In this document: one piece after another, positions 1 through 11,439 of the stretch | How the letters are laid out: every line of letters begins with the position of its first letter | Numbering within the stretch: position 1 is the stretch's first letter | DNA from: Eunapius fragilis | Taxonomy: Eukaryota; Porifera; Demospongiae; Spongillida; Spongillidae | Reading direction: 5' to 3' | Length of the DNA: 64,000 bases | Assembly (NCBI GenBank): GCA_963681505.1 | Contig: OY811974.1 | Location: forward strand, 9,208,047-9,272,046 | Made by a program: the position numbers and the translations under genes | Notes under the pieces: generated by a model | What the model saw: only the letters and a program-made list of their open reading frames with translations | Told to the model about the DNA's origin: nothing | Databases searched by the model: none

Positions 1-106
1 CAGCTGCTTTGCCAAGTGAGGGCAGTCACACTCTGCAGACGTTGTGGCACAGTATAAACACCTGGTAGTTTGGGATGGGGTTCTGTTTAGACAGTGGGAA
101 GATGTT

Positions 107-110
107 CCGG
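107..110. repeat. CCGG target-site duplication, left of Ginger1-A
   Basis: CCGG lies directly before the terminal TGTCG. The same four bases follow CGACA at the far end. Confidence 0.9.
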
Positions 111-290
111 TGTCGGAGGATATAATGTCCCCCTGGAAAAAGTGTCCCCCCGGACAATATACCCTAGGTTATATTGTCCCCCGGACAATATACCCCAGGA
201 TATATTGTCCCCCCCCCTGGTTATACTGTCCCCCCCACCCCCGGACACTATAACCTAGGGTATATTGTCCCCCCCCCCCCCCCCCCCCCT
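111..290 (+). repeat. Left inverted repeat of Ginger1-A, built of palindromic modules
   Basis: After TGTCGGAGG come several ~28-bp near-palindromes that start GGACAATATACC and end TATATTGTCC. They are separated by runs of C. Poly-C at 268-290 marks the inner edge. The reverse complement recurs at 5276-5467. Confidence 0.85.
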
Positions 291-415
291 AGTAGCACAA
301 CAAGGGGGGTGGGGGTGGGGTACCGAAATGGGATCAACAGCCTAGCAGAGTTTTAATCCCTCCCTTGCATGCACGTGACCACCCGACAAATATCACTCTG
401 TCACGTGGTTAGAAT

Positions 416-3400
416 ATGTTCGACCACGATGCTATTCGGGAGTTTTTGGTGCATGGTAGTTATCCAACTGGGTATTCCAAAGACCAAAAGCGATCATTCA
501 GAAGAAAAGCGAAACTTAACTTCCGAGTCAAGTCTGGTGTCCTTTACTATTCTGCCTCTTCGGCTTCGGCGGAAGAACGGCGATGGAGGAGAGTAATAAC
601 AACAAAAGAAGAGCGTCATCGCGTCATGACAAGCTGTCATGCATCTGCTGAAGGTAAGCATCTGTTCGAGCGTGCAGTCACTAGAATAGGGGTGAGGGGT
701 GGGTGGCTATTATAGAAATTGCATGCATGTATTTGTAGCCCAAAGTACGGTTGATAATACTATCAAACTGCTGATAATGTTTTTTGCTTGCTATTTAAAT
801 TCTAGGAGGACATTTTGGGAGGGACAAAACTCTGGAGAAGGTTACCTCAAGATTTTTCTGGGAAGATATGTTTGATGATATCCGTCAGTTTGTGAAATCT
901 TGTGATACCTGCCAGCGAGCTAATGACACCAAATTTTCTAAGATTGATGCTGCTCTCCACCCTATTCCTGTGGAATCTAAAGTGTGGAACCAAGTAAATT
1001 GCATTCTTTTCGTGTGTGTGTCATGCACCCCCCATTTTATTTTTATTATTTGAGAATACTTTAATTTTATTAGTACTTAATCCAGTAGTTCAAATAATCA
1101 TTTAAAGTTTCAGAATTGCAATGATGAATTATATTCATAGGTGGGTATTGACATGATTGGACCACTTCCCAAAACTTCATCAGGCAACCGATATGTCATA
1201 ACTCTTATGGATTACTTTTCAAAATGGCCAGAGGCAGAGCCTTCAAAAGACAAGACATCACGCAGCGTTGCCTCATTCCTGTACAGGATGATATGCAGGT
1301 ATTACATTTATGTATGTGCAAAATGTTAGTCCTGAGTTTTTAGAAAATGTATGAGTTTGATTTTGTAGAATATGGAGGCAACATAACAATGTATTGTATT
1401 GGTGCTATAAGTACATGTAAACAATCCGATGTATTTCAGTCTAAAACATATGCTATAAATTACAAAGTGAATGCAGAATTAATATTAATTTTAAAAACTA
1501 AAACAGTGCAATTAGAAATCAGCAAAATTGTTACTTCATTGTGCAATTTAGAAAACTACAGCATTTTCTAATTTGGAAATTTGCATACGTATGTGGATAT
1601 ATACAAATACGTGCATAATTATGTGTGGCAATATTCTTACTAAACAAGGGTCATGCACTAAACTGTATTTCATGTTGTCATATAGCAAATAAAATTTAAT
1701 GATGAATAGTGTGCTTACCTTCATGCTGTTTGCCAGTATGGGTAGAAATTATATTTGTATTGAGGTTCCTGTACTATTCTTTAAATTTGTTCTATCTATC
1801 TTTACATATAGACATGGAGCTCCGAAATCAATCCTTACTGATCAAGGGAGGGAGTTTGTGAATAGTACAAGTGAGCACCTTTTTTACCTGACAAACATCA
1901 AACACAAGATGACATCAGCTTACCATCCACAATGTAATGGCCTAATTGAGCGATACAATCAGACACTACAGCGATCATTGTTGAAACTTGTTAGCGAGAA
2001 ACAGGATGATTGGGACATGTTTCTTGATGGTGTTTTATTTGCGTATCGCACATCGGTGCACAAATCAACTGGTTTTACACCATTTGAACTAATGTACTGC
2101 AGGTATGAAAATTTGATGGTTGGTCTATGCACTAAATCATTCATATGTTCTGTCATTTAGGAAAGCTGTTCTGCCTATTGAAAATGACATACATTCAGAA
2201 AGTGTGAATACCAATGTTGGTGAAAGTCATGCAGAGGAAGGGGCTGAGGGGACAGAAGAAATGATTACAAGGATGGCACAATTACAGAAGGGATTGTTCC
2301 AATCAGCCAAGCTAAACATTGGCAAGGCACAGGACCGCTACAAACGAGACTATGATATGAAACACAGCAATGGCAAAGTAAGTTGGCACATTAAAAATTG
2401 CTGTCCTCATTCACATTGTTCTTATAAAACAGCCAATTCAAGTTGGGCAAATGGTTCTGTTACGCAACTCCCAACGTGATGGTAGAAAGGGTGGCAAGCT
2501 TCAGAAGAGATGGCTTGGTCCTTACAAGGTAGTAGATTCCATTGGAAAGGGAAGGTACATACTCTTCAATCCCATGACCCGAGCAAAACTTAGAAAAACA
2601 GTTAATATTAATAGGCTCAAATTGTACCACTCATCAATACTTCATATATCAAAAAAGAGAAAGCGTGTGAAATGTTCTTCTGCAGTTCTTCAGGAATCAG
2701 GGAATTATGAAGATGCTAGTCCAGAAAAGGAGCAAGATGGTGCTTCAAAGAAGGGAGCTCATGAGTTATCTTTATCAAAGAAGACTAGGGTGATGGAATG
2801 CACCACTGAGGAATCTGGAGATTGTGCAGATCCAAGTCTGGACAATGGGAAAGATAGTGCTGCAATGAAGGGAGCTCATAAGCCTCCTTTATCAAAGAAG
2901 ACTAGGGTGATGGAACGCACCACTGAGGAATTGGGAGATTGGGCAGATCCAAGTCTGAGCAATGAGCACCATGGTGCTGCAAAGAAGGAAGCTCATGAGT
3001 TATCTTTATCAAAGAAGACTAGGGTGATGGAATGCACCACTGAGGAATTGGGAGATTGGGCAGATCCAAGTCTGAACAATGAGCACCATGGTGCTGCAAA
3101 GAAGGAAGCTCATGAGTTATCTTTATCAAAGAAGACTAGGGTGATGGAATGCACCACTGAGGAATCTGGAGATTGTGCAGATCCAAGTCTGGACAATGGG
3201 AAAGATAGTGCTGCAATGAAGGGAGCTCATAAGCCTCCTTTATCAAAGAAGACTAGGGTGATGGAACGCACCACTGAGGAATTGGGAGATTGGGCAGATC
3301 CAAGTCTGAACAATGAGCACCATGGTGCTGCAAAGAAGGAAGCTCATGAGTTATCTTTATCAAAGAAGACTATAGGGTGATGGAATGCACCACTGAGGAA

Positions 3401-4968
3401 TCTGGAGATTGTGCAGATCCAAGTCTGGACAATGGGAAAGATAGTGCTGCAATGAAGGGAGCTCATAAGCCTTCTTTATCAAAGAAGACTAGGGTGATGG
3501 AATGCACCACTGAGGAATCGGGAGATTGGGCAGATCCAAGTCTGGACAATGGGAAAGATTGTGCTGCAAAGAAGGGAGCTCATAAGCTTTCTCTGTCAAA
3601 AAAGGTCATAAATGTGCAAAGTCAAAGCTCTAATACTGTTGGTAATAAATCAGTGCTTAAGCAAATTAAGAATTTGAAAGGCACTATAGAGGTTTCAGGT
3701 TATAGCCAGGATAATTCCACACACCTGAACACAGCTGATTTGGGGTTTTTCACTGAGGGTAATAAGCAAGATAGCTACTTAATGCATTTTAGTAATGACA
3801 ATGTATTTTCAAATACCTTGTGCCCAGAAGATGGTTTTACAACCAGTACACCAAAACAATGTGGTGGATACTTTGTTCCAATGAATGCAATGGATACTTC
3901 TCCTATTTCCTGTGTCGAAATTTCAGGTCTGACACATCACACAGTTTTGGCTTATAAATCAGTACCTCTAGAGCCAGAAGCATGCAGTACAGAGAAGAAA
4001 ACTACCAGATGCTTGAAAACCCGTGCTGCAATGAGGGATAGTCTCAAGCGAAAAAATGCTCAGCAGTCTTCAGCTGCAGGCAATAATCTCATCACCCATC
4101 CAGGTAATGTTATGTTATTCATGTGTTATGTGATTCTGTTTATTGTCAAGCATGAGTATAATAGCATGAATGTCACAAATTGATTTGGTCCCCTATTTTT
4201 GCAGAAGTAATAGATGATTCAAAGGACCATGTGGATCCAATATCTCACTGGATACCATACCTGAACTTATTAATGTATGATTATGAAGCACTGGTTGGTG
4301 GCAAATGGATTACAGATAGCATAATTAATGCTGGACAGAAGCTTCTCCAAAGTGTTTATCCATTAGTTCGTGGTCTGCAAGTTACCACACTTGGTGAAGT
4401 GTTAGCCTATCGTGTGGAACGACAGGAATTTGTACAAATCCTACATGTATCCACCAATCATTGGTTAACGTGTTCTACCATTGGATGTGAGCCTGGAGTA
4501 GTAAACATTTTTGACAGCATGAGTGGAAAGGACCTACCCACCAGAGCAAAGGAACAAATAACATCACTCGTCTGTACTCCACTAAAGCAAGTCATTTTGA
4601 AGTTTATGCGTGTTCAAAGGCAAAAAGGTTGTAATGACTGTGGTGTGTTTGCATTGGCGTTTGCCACTACATTGTGTAGTGGGGAGTGTCCAACATCTAT
4701 GACATACAATCAAAAAAGTATGAGAAAGCACTTGCTAGACTGCTTTGTGAATGGTAAGATGGAAACCTTCCCTACCACAAAAGGAAAGAAAATTACACGA
4801 CCCATTTCTACTGTAAAAGTTAATGTCATTTGCAATTGCAGGCAACCTGAAGATGACTGGATGGTTCAGTGTGATGGATGTGAAGAATGGTTCCATAAGG
4901 AGTGCGAGAACATACCAAGCACAGTGTGGTCGAAAAAATCCAAGTGGCTTTGTAGTTTGTGTGCATAA
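416..4968 (+). CDS. Ginger1 transposase: integrase + coding repeats + Ulp1 protease + PHD
   Basis: Exons 416-653, 806-993, 1141-1298, 1812-2102, 2161-2377, 2433-4103 and 4205-4968, all with GT-AG junctions and matching phases. Exon 1 has the YPYY-like region (SYPTGYSKDQ...GVLYY). Exon 2 has the zinc-binding domain (GGHFGRDK, C-x2-C). Exons 3-4 hold the DDE core: VGIDMIGPLP, ILTDQGREF and NGLIERYNQ, with 35 residues between the second D and the E. Exon 6 has RWLGPYKVVD, the GPY motif. Then follow 39-residue repeats, a C48/Ulp1 domain with H (NHW), D (IFDS), Q and C (QKGCNDCG), and a C-terminal PHD finger (CNC, CDGC, HKEC, CSLC). The protein should cut and join transposon ends in the nucleus; the protease and PHD roles are unknown. 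One frame break lies in the repeat array, so this copy may not make full-length protein. Total about 1,175 codons. Confidence 0.85.
2740..3600 (+). repeat. 117-bp tandem coding repeat in the Ginger1-A gene
   Basis: About seven units of 117 bp (39 codons), each containing a form of MECTTEE, GDCADPSLDN and LSKKTRV. Two unit types alternate (DCADPSLDNGKD and DWADPSLNNEHH), which suggests the array grew by duplicating a two-unit block. Confidence 0.9.
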
Positions 4969-5275
4969 CATGTTATGCACACAAACTACATAGCAACTAG
5001 TCTTTGTCTTCATCTCATATCTTACCTCATATTTTTCATTTATCCTTGCTGCATTATTTATATATTATCCTTACAGTATTATATCATTTTAATAGTATAT
5101 ATTCTTGCAGTATTATATCCTTGCAGTATTATATATTTCATATATCACTATTTTTTTATGATTAGAATTTACGAAAGAAGTGTGGCTATACACTTCAATG
5201 CAACAGGCATTGCGTATACCATTTCTATATGGGACACGAGGTTGATATGCATGTTTGATGGGTGTTTTTATAATG

Positions 5276-5467
5276 TGGGGGACAATATACCCTAGGTTAT
5301 AGAGTCCGGGTGGGGGGGACAGTTTCACCAGGGGGGGGACAATATATGCTAGGGTATATTGTCCGTGGGGGACAATATATCCTAGGGTATATTGTCCGGG
5401 GGACAATATACCCTAGGCTATATTGTCCGGGGGGACAATATAAGGGGGGACAATATATACTACGACA
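5276..5467 (-). repeat. Right inverted repeat of Ginger1-A
   Basis: Reverse complement of the left end, with the same modules (GGACAATATA...TATATTGTCC) and G runs, ending in CGACA. Copies differ slightly from module to module. Confidence 0.85.
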
Positions 5468-5471
5468 CCGG
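5468..5471. repeat. CCGG target-site duplication, right of Ginger1-A
   Basis: CCGG lies directly after the terminal CGACA and matches 107-110. The interrupted Gypsy sequence continues just beyond it. Confidence 0.9.
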
Positions 5472-5960
5472 GAAAGGGTTGCAATAAACATCTTCAGTTT
5501 GTAGTACCTCGAGTTCTATAGGCACTGTCCTGCAGCAACTTATATCATACCTCTCCCAGTGGTGGTCATCTTGGAATGTTCAAGACTTTGGAGAAAGTCC
5601 GTTCCGTTTTTACTGGCCGGGTCAGCGCCATGACATCGAAGACTGGTGTCGAGCTTGTGAATTGTGTCATTTGTGTGCGGCACGGAAGTCACCTCCACGG
5701 AGCAATCGTGCCCCAATGCAGCAGGTGTTGGCTGGTGGCCCATTCCAGCGTGTGGCCATGGACATCATGGGTCCTCTGCCGCTCACGGATAGAGGCAGGG
5801 CCGGCGCCGCGGTATAAAGAGCGGTCCGGTTGTACAGTAAGTGACCCAAACCAGCCCAGCTAGGGGGTATGGGGGAGCGCTGTAAGCTCCCCCATCGGAG
5901 CTCCACACCAGAAGCTATAGGTTTTTGCGTTGTATAACCCTGCAAGACTTACGCCAACAT

Positions 5961-6880
5961 TAGACGGGCAGGCCCTACCGCGTTTGGTCGGGTGGTAGGG
6001 CGTCAAGCCTATACCAAGATTTGTGCAGAACAGTTATGTAATATATGCTGTGAATATCATTATATTATATATACACATTTTCGTGATTATTATGTGCTTT
6101 ACCACCACCGTACCAAAATGGCAGACGCGGCCACAAGCCATGCATGTAGGGCTACGTATTGCTTTGGCTGCAGTAATGAGGTTAAACCAGACAACGGACG
6201 AAAGCTCGACAATTAAAAAGCCAAAAACGTTGTTCTAGTGTGGAAAGCGTTTTTAGAAGATGAGGGCCACCTGATCGGTGAGGATGTTAGCTTAGACGCC
6301 ATCTTGAACGGTGAAGACCACCAAAGATGTGCAGAAAATGTTTTAATTTCATTATTGCCAGAAGAGGTCACCACTACAACTATATAGAATAACCCTGATC
6401 TTGCTCTAACATCCGGTCGAATGATGCTGGTAAGCAAGCATAGCACAAACTCTTCCCGAATCCAGTAGGCAGAATGGCAAAAACATCACTTCCTTCAACA
6501 AACGCTATTGCTACATCTAGCTGTTCCATCTTCAAGCCGCCTTGGTAACACAATCGCTATCAAAACGACTTCGCTCCATCAAACCGCTTACGTACTTACC
6601 CGGTTAAAAGGTATATTTCTAGGAACCCATTTATGATTATTATCTCACATCAACCGCTAATTGGGTGATAATGAACCCACTTGAACGCTGCAATTCGATT
6701 GGAGCTGCAATGCCCATTGCAGCAGCACAAATCTTGGTATAGGCTAATTGGGTGATAATGAACCCACTTGAACGCTGCAATTCGATTGGAGCTGCAATGC
6801 CCATTGCAGCAGCACAAATCTTGGTATAGGCTTGACGCCCTACCACCCGACCAGACGCGGTGGTAGGGCCCGCCCGACTA
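5961..6880. mobile_element. 920-bp inverted-repeat element nested in the CAGGG element
   Basis: Inverted repeats of about 65 bp at each end share GGTCGGGTGGTAGGGCGTCA and AAGCCTATACCAAGATTTG. The flanks share CGCCAACAT (5952-5960 and 6881-6889), a 9-bp duplication as in MULE/Mutator elements; an 8-9 bp family such as Merlin is also possible. No transposase is seen. A related terminal sequence recurs at 59708-59781. Confidence 0.8.
6656..6829 (+). repeat. 87-bp tandem duplication next to the right inverted repeat
   Basis: Two almost identical 87-bp copies begin GCTAATTGGGTGATAATG and end at CTTGGTATAG. The inner part of the 5961-6880 inverted repeat is therefore duplicated on the right side. 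Confidence 0.9.
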
Positions 6881-7202
6881 CGCCAACATAACTGCATGAA
6901 ACGGAGGCAGAATATAATAGCGCGCGCGAAGTTTTGAGTGTTATTTAATTTATCCAATAAATTAAACAAATTTCCGCGCCGCCCAAGTCGAGTCATGTGT
7001 TCATGTACAACGCATAACGGATTGCGCGCGCGCGCGCGAAGTGACGTAGTGCAAGAATATACAATGATGTAATTAAAAAAAGGCCTCAGTTATAAAAGTG
7101 GTCCGGTTAAAACCGTGCAACCGGACCTGCGGCGCCGGCCCTGAGAGGGAACAAATACATTCTAGTGTTAGCTAGGGGATTATTTTACAAAATGGGTGGA
7201 GT

Positions 7203-8076
7203 CTTATTAGTCTCGTACCCAGACCCATATTTTCACAGCAGCGGATGGAATACATCACCGCTACGTGAAAAGTGGGTCTGGTAATAATAGTCCTATACTC
7301 AATTCTGTCCAGTGATTACATAATACGTCGCAAGGAATGTAAATGAAGCATCATGAAATAATTTAAAGGTAAGCAGTACACAATCATATCCATTAACCTG
7401 CTCACAATAAATGCTTACTAGGTCATTTGGTCTAGACTGTATAAATATGCAAGCTGTTAGACAAAGGAACAATGTACCAGTTAAGGAACTTGGTAAATCA
7501 AAGGAATGTAAGAAAAGACCCAGAAGCCGATTTCAATTCTGGTGAAGATTTTCTACTTACTGTTAGCAGACTCACACATTCGTCTATACCATATATGGAA
7601 TGGAGACACGATGATCATCCAGTCTTTTACATGTTCTGTGCACATGACCTAGATCTTTCAGATAGACGGACTGTCATCACAAAGCAGCTGTTGACATCAT
7701 TAGTACGGCAGAATGGCATAACATAAAGTCTTGCCATATCCCGTTGGAAAACTAACAAATGCATCGCGCCCACTCAATAACTCTACTGCGCTTCGTAGCT
7801 GCATGCTCTTCTTTTAGCTTCGAATATCCCAAACGTCTGCACGCGGCCGCGGATCGATTACTCTCTCTCCATTTGCGTCGGTAATTGCTAAATTTAATCG
7901 CACGTGCGATTATAAAAGAGGTATGCAGTTACTGCATTCCTCGAATCTGATTGGTTCCCCAACATTCTGGGGAAGCTGGACAGAATTGAGTATAGAACTT
8001 TACCAGACCCACTTTTCACGTAGCGGTAATGTAATCCATCCGCTGCTGTGAAAATATGGGTCTGGGTACGAGACTA
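7203..8076. mobile_element. DNA transposon with TAGTCTCGTACCCAGACCC ends
   Basis: Inverted repeats of about 110 bp share CTCGTACCCAGACCCATA, CGCTACGTGAAAAGTGGG and TACTCAATTCTGTCCAG. GAGT flanks both sides (7199-7202 and 8077-8080), and the Gypsy fossil resumes after it. The left side has a few extra bases (CTTAT) outside the repeat. The superfamily is not recognised. A short open frame at 7472-7726 lies inside. Confidence 0.7.
7472..7726 (+). CDS. Short open frame inside the 7203-8076 element
   Basis: An 84-residue frame beginning MYQLRNLVNQRNVRKDPEAD. The phrase NQRNVRKDPEADFNSGEDF is charged and protein-like and resembles parts of metazoan transposon-associated hypothetical proteins, but I cannot name a domain. 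It may be a captured or leftover exon of the autonomous parent. It could equally be chance. Confidence 0.25.
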   Translation: MYQLRNLVNQRNVRKDPEADFNSGEDFLLTVSRLTHSSIPYMEWRHDDHPVFYMFCAHDLDLSDRRTVITKQLLTSLVRQNGIT

Positions 8077-8560
8077 GAGTCATATCCAATACCTAACATG
8101 GAAGCAAAAACTATTGCTAACATGTTTGTTAGTCATGCTCATTTTGTCAGCAGGTTTGGAGCCCCTGATGTTCTGCACACCGATCAGGGGAGAAACTTTG
8201 AGTCAGCCCTGTTTAAGGAAGTGTGTTTGCTGTTGGGAGTTCACAAGACAAGGACTACGCCTTATCACCCACAATCTGATGGGTTGGTCGAACACTTTCA
8301 TCGTACTTTGCTTGACCTCCTTAGCATTACATCGAGGGAAGATGAACGAAATTGGGATCTCTGTATTCCAGCAGTGATGCTAGCCTATCGTACAAGTGAG
8401 TCCACTGAGTGTACGCCATTTTTCCTCCTCGTGATGCCAGACTGCCGGTGGATGTCATGTTTGGGTTGCACCCAGAAGTTCCACCTCAGCCGGTACACTG
8501 ACACCAATATAGCATTCACGTGATGGCAACAGATGGGCAAAGCAACGTTTATAAATTGCA

Positions 8561-10178
8561 TTTCAGTCCCCGTATGCCCTCGCCGTGAGAAGTTAGGCGG
8601 TACAGTTCAATATTTCGATATTCAGATCATAATGACAGCTACAATCAAAATGTCACTACATTTAGGTACATACAGACAACAATATGACTGTTGAACATAC
8701 AAACTTCATATTATTGAACCATGTGAAATTTAGATTTAAAAAGTTTAATTACAAGATACAAATCCGCTATACGCTTACCGGCATATCCTCAAATTGGCGA
8801 AATAGTGCACTGGTCCGTACGGGAACCTATTTCCCCTTAAAGTTGCCGCTGGTCATTCGTACATTAACATGTGTTCACGTATATAGATCACAGAAAAAGG
8901 GTGTCTCCAAATTTTTTGTGCTCCACTGATCGATGGTGCAGGGCAATTGATCGGTGAGCAATTGTTCCGAGGGCACAATCAGTCAGCCCTTCCACAGATC
9001 TAGAATTGATCTCCCTCGAGTTCAATGTGATACATGTATGTAGTTTGAGTTTAGGCGAAAGTTGTTCAAAGAATGGATGAAATCGATTGTGATCGTAAAA
9101 CACAGTAGCTCATTTTAAGACCGTTCAAAGCAAACTATATGTCGGCTCCAAAATCAGCCGTAATGATGTCCAAAACTGATGAGCAGCTTATATCCACACC
9201 CTTACGCTTATCTACTATAGCAGAGCCTGGTATATATAGTCCGTCAGAACGAACGAGGCTGCCTAAAAGCGAGCTAGCTAATTATAAGCACAAAAGCTAT
9301 GGAATCCATTTAAATATGATGGTTTTCTCATCAGATCTTCTCCCCATTTCCATCATCAGTCAAATTCTCTTGCCACCCTGAATATTTTTGGACCTTTCAG
9401 GTGCATGCTCTCATAAGTGACCAATAAGAGGCTACGTATCAGATCATGTATGTGTACAATGTACTTAATAGATTGCTTTAAAAATTAAAAATAAAAACTA
9501 CGAATTGGTCATGCACAGGCAACCTCACTTTGGAGGCATGTGAGGGTTTAAAAGCTTAAGGAGTTCTTCTTGCATCAAATTTCAGACAAATATGTTATTG
9601 TATTGTCAGTGTTTCATATGTGTGTTGTCAAAAGGGTGTAGAATAATAATGTACATTTAAATTTTTAACTCTAGCTATGGACATATTTGATTTTTAAAAA
9701 GTTAAGCTGTATACTCCATACACCCTAGGTATTCAAGTTACCATATATGGATGGTCTTTTTAAAAACCAAGTATCTGATGAAATTGTGAATGCATGTGGT
9801 CTTAATGTATAGTCATAACTTTATCACTTATCATGTTATTAGGTTATACACATAAAATTAACGGAGAAAAAAAATTGTTTGAATGGATAAATAGGATTGT
9901 AGACTCTTGGCCACATCTATACATGTGAAGTGATACATGTAAATACACAGAAAATCCAGAGTTTTTAATGATAAGACAATGAATGTGCTGTATTATGTGG
10001 ACAAGCTCTAGAAACTCCCTGTAAACGTCTGCATGCAAGTGCATAAATACATGTAGCTGACATATAATCATGTTCTTTGGAGGACCTGATTATGTGATAC
10101 AATACAATTTCAATGACTGCATCTTCTTTTACAGCAGGGTATATTCACGTTGGAAGTTGCTGCATAATTTTTACTTAC
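8561..10178. other. No gene recognised
   Basis: AT-rich sequence with only short unsupported frames. The part to the right of about 9,400 could hold 3' exons or the 3' UTR of the minus-strand IRS/PTB gene, but no exon can be supported. Confidence 0.5.
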
Positions 10179-11231
10179 AGAGTTTTCGGACCTCCCATGA
10201 GAGTGAAAAGAGATATCATTTTCCCATCGTTTTTATGGAGATTAGCCTCAAGGGAAGCCAGTGCAGTTGCACCTACATCAATATCTCTCATGGTTCTTGG
10301 CTGTCTTCTATTGGCATCTTTGGCATCTGACATAAATGGATGGCCTACAAGTGGAACATAGGTGGCACTCTTGTCCTCTCCCTTGGCAACTGCAGTAACA
10401 GTTCTCGCTCCATGAACCTTGATAGGTAGGTGGGAGACATGGTGTGCTACATGGTTGGTAGTGGGAGTGGAGGAGTGTCTCAGCTTCTTGAGTCTCTGTT
10501 AGATCTGAACAGGCTGTTAACTTCGGGTACTCATCGGTAATGCCACTGTTGCTGTTGGTTGATGGCCATTGCATGTCCTTGCAATTGTGTGTGTGGTGGC
10601 TCCCGCGTGAATCTGCCACTTTGCTCTCCTTGGTTGGAAGAGTGGCCATTAAAGGCAGAACTGGTAGCCCTCCCTCTACATGTGGCCTTAGAGGGACTAA
10701 TGGTATTAGGTCATCTCTGTGCATGCCCTCAGAGACATTGCAGGGTGTTAGAAATGTAATCTGCTCATGGTCTATGTCTGCACTATCAGTTGAGTCTGAT
10801 TGTATGACAATATAAAAGGTTGAATTGGCAACTTTGTAGCAGTTTGAAGCCAGGTTTTGATCTCTGGACTCACTGCTATCTCCTGGTTGATTAGTGCAAT
10901 TTGTCGTTGTACAATCACGTTGAATCTTCACACCTGTTATTTTTGACAGCACAGAATAGAGTATCATCATGACAGATGGGGAGACATTGAAAGTATACTC
11001 CTGAACCCCATACGGACCCCTGCGACCTGATATGAAGCAAAAGTCAGTTGAACTCCAGTTGAAGCTGCGAATTGTGCAGTATCGCCAGGTGGCTATGAGA
11101 TGTCCATCATGAGAGGAAATGGAGAGTCTTGTATCAGAAAGTGTGATAAAACAATCTCCTCCACCGAAATCTCCAATAGGGGAGACAGAGTAAGCAGGAT
11201 AGGAGACTGCATGTGGAAGAGGCAAGCTCAG
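10179..11231 (-). CDS. IRS-type PTB domain protein, DOK/FRS2-like (partial)
   Basis: A long minus-strand exon (start near 11218-11246, after the acceptor-like CTTCCACATGCAG) encodes an IRS/PTB fold: DCFITLSDTRLSI, then LIATWRYCTIRSFNW, FCFISGRRGPYGVQEYTFNV and a final helix MMILYSVLSKI. DOK and FRS2 adaptors use this domain to bind NPxY-type sites on activated receptors at the membrane; the W, the IR pair and the GRR turn are characteristic. A second exon (10179-10495) continues in another frame after TCTAACAG. It reads KGEDKSATYVPLVGHPF and MRDIDVGATALASLEANL and ends at a strong GTAAGT donor. The donor of the first exon, the 5' exon with the first PTB strand, and any 3' exons are not found. 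No PH domain is visible in the window. Confidence 0.6.
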
Positions 11232-11439
11232 TTTTTGAGTCATCACAATACACTACTATGTGTACTGAAATCTGAGCAGAAACACCTATATGTGTATGTT
11301 TACACTGATCAGTGATATTCATTCATCAAGTAGTCATGTATGATACCTGCACCTATACAAACAGTGTGGCATCATACTCCTCAAATCCATTAGTTTATTG
11401 TATTTATGTTTATCTGTGTTTCACTTATATCCCACGATG

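Larger units (their letters stand above)
111..5467 (+). mobile_element. Ginger1 DNA transposon A (Ulp1/PHD type), nearly complete
   Basis: A cut-and-paste element bounded by TGTCG...CGACA inverted repeats of about 180-190 bp. It is flanked on both sides by CCGG, the target site published for Ginger1 elements. It encodes a Gypsy-integrase-like transposase spread over seven exons, with an N-terminal YPYY-type motif, a zinc-binding domain, a DDE core and a GPY motif, followed by a coding repeat array, a Ulp1-like protease and a PHD finger. It sits inside a Gypsy integrase fossil. Inverted repeats, target duplication and domain order all agree, so the family call is firm. Apart from one frame break in the coding repeats the gene looks complete. 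Confidence 0.93.
5796..7143. mobile_element. Non-autonomous DNA transposon with CAGGGCCGGCGCCGC ends
   Basis: Both ends carry the inverted repeat CAGGGCCGGCGCCGC, followed by related GGTCCGGTTG sequence. The flanks share AGAGG (5791-5795 and 7144-7148), a 5-bp duplication, and the Gypsy fossil resumes directly afterwards. CAGGG-type ends suggest hAT; some hAT lineages make 5-bp rather than 8-bp duplications. No transposase is visible. A second element is nested at 5961-6880. Confidence 0.8.
1..8560 (+). mobile_element. Fossil Ty3/Gypsy integrase remnant, split by later insertions
   Basis: Four separated pieces (about 1-110, 5472-5795, 7149-7202 and 8077-8560) carry Gypsy integrase motifs. 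These include RQWEDVP and WPGQRHDIEDW near the zinc-binding region, a C-x2-C pair, MDIMGPLP, HTDQGRNF, YHPQSDGLVE and LAYRT. The element enters from the left edge, and no LTR, gag or RT is seen inside the window. It is broken in several places and old: three elements lie directly in it and a fourth lies inside one of those. The family (Ty3/Gypsy) is clear; the clade is not. Confidence 0.8.

Noticed and set aside
416-4968. LTR retrotransposon or Polinton
   Set aside because: No LTRs, RT, capsid or DNA polymerase. Introns, terminal inverted repeats, CCGG duplication and Ulp1/PHD fit Ginger1.
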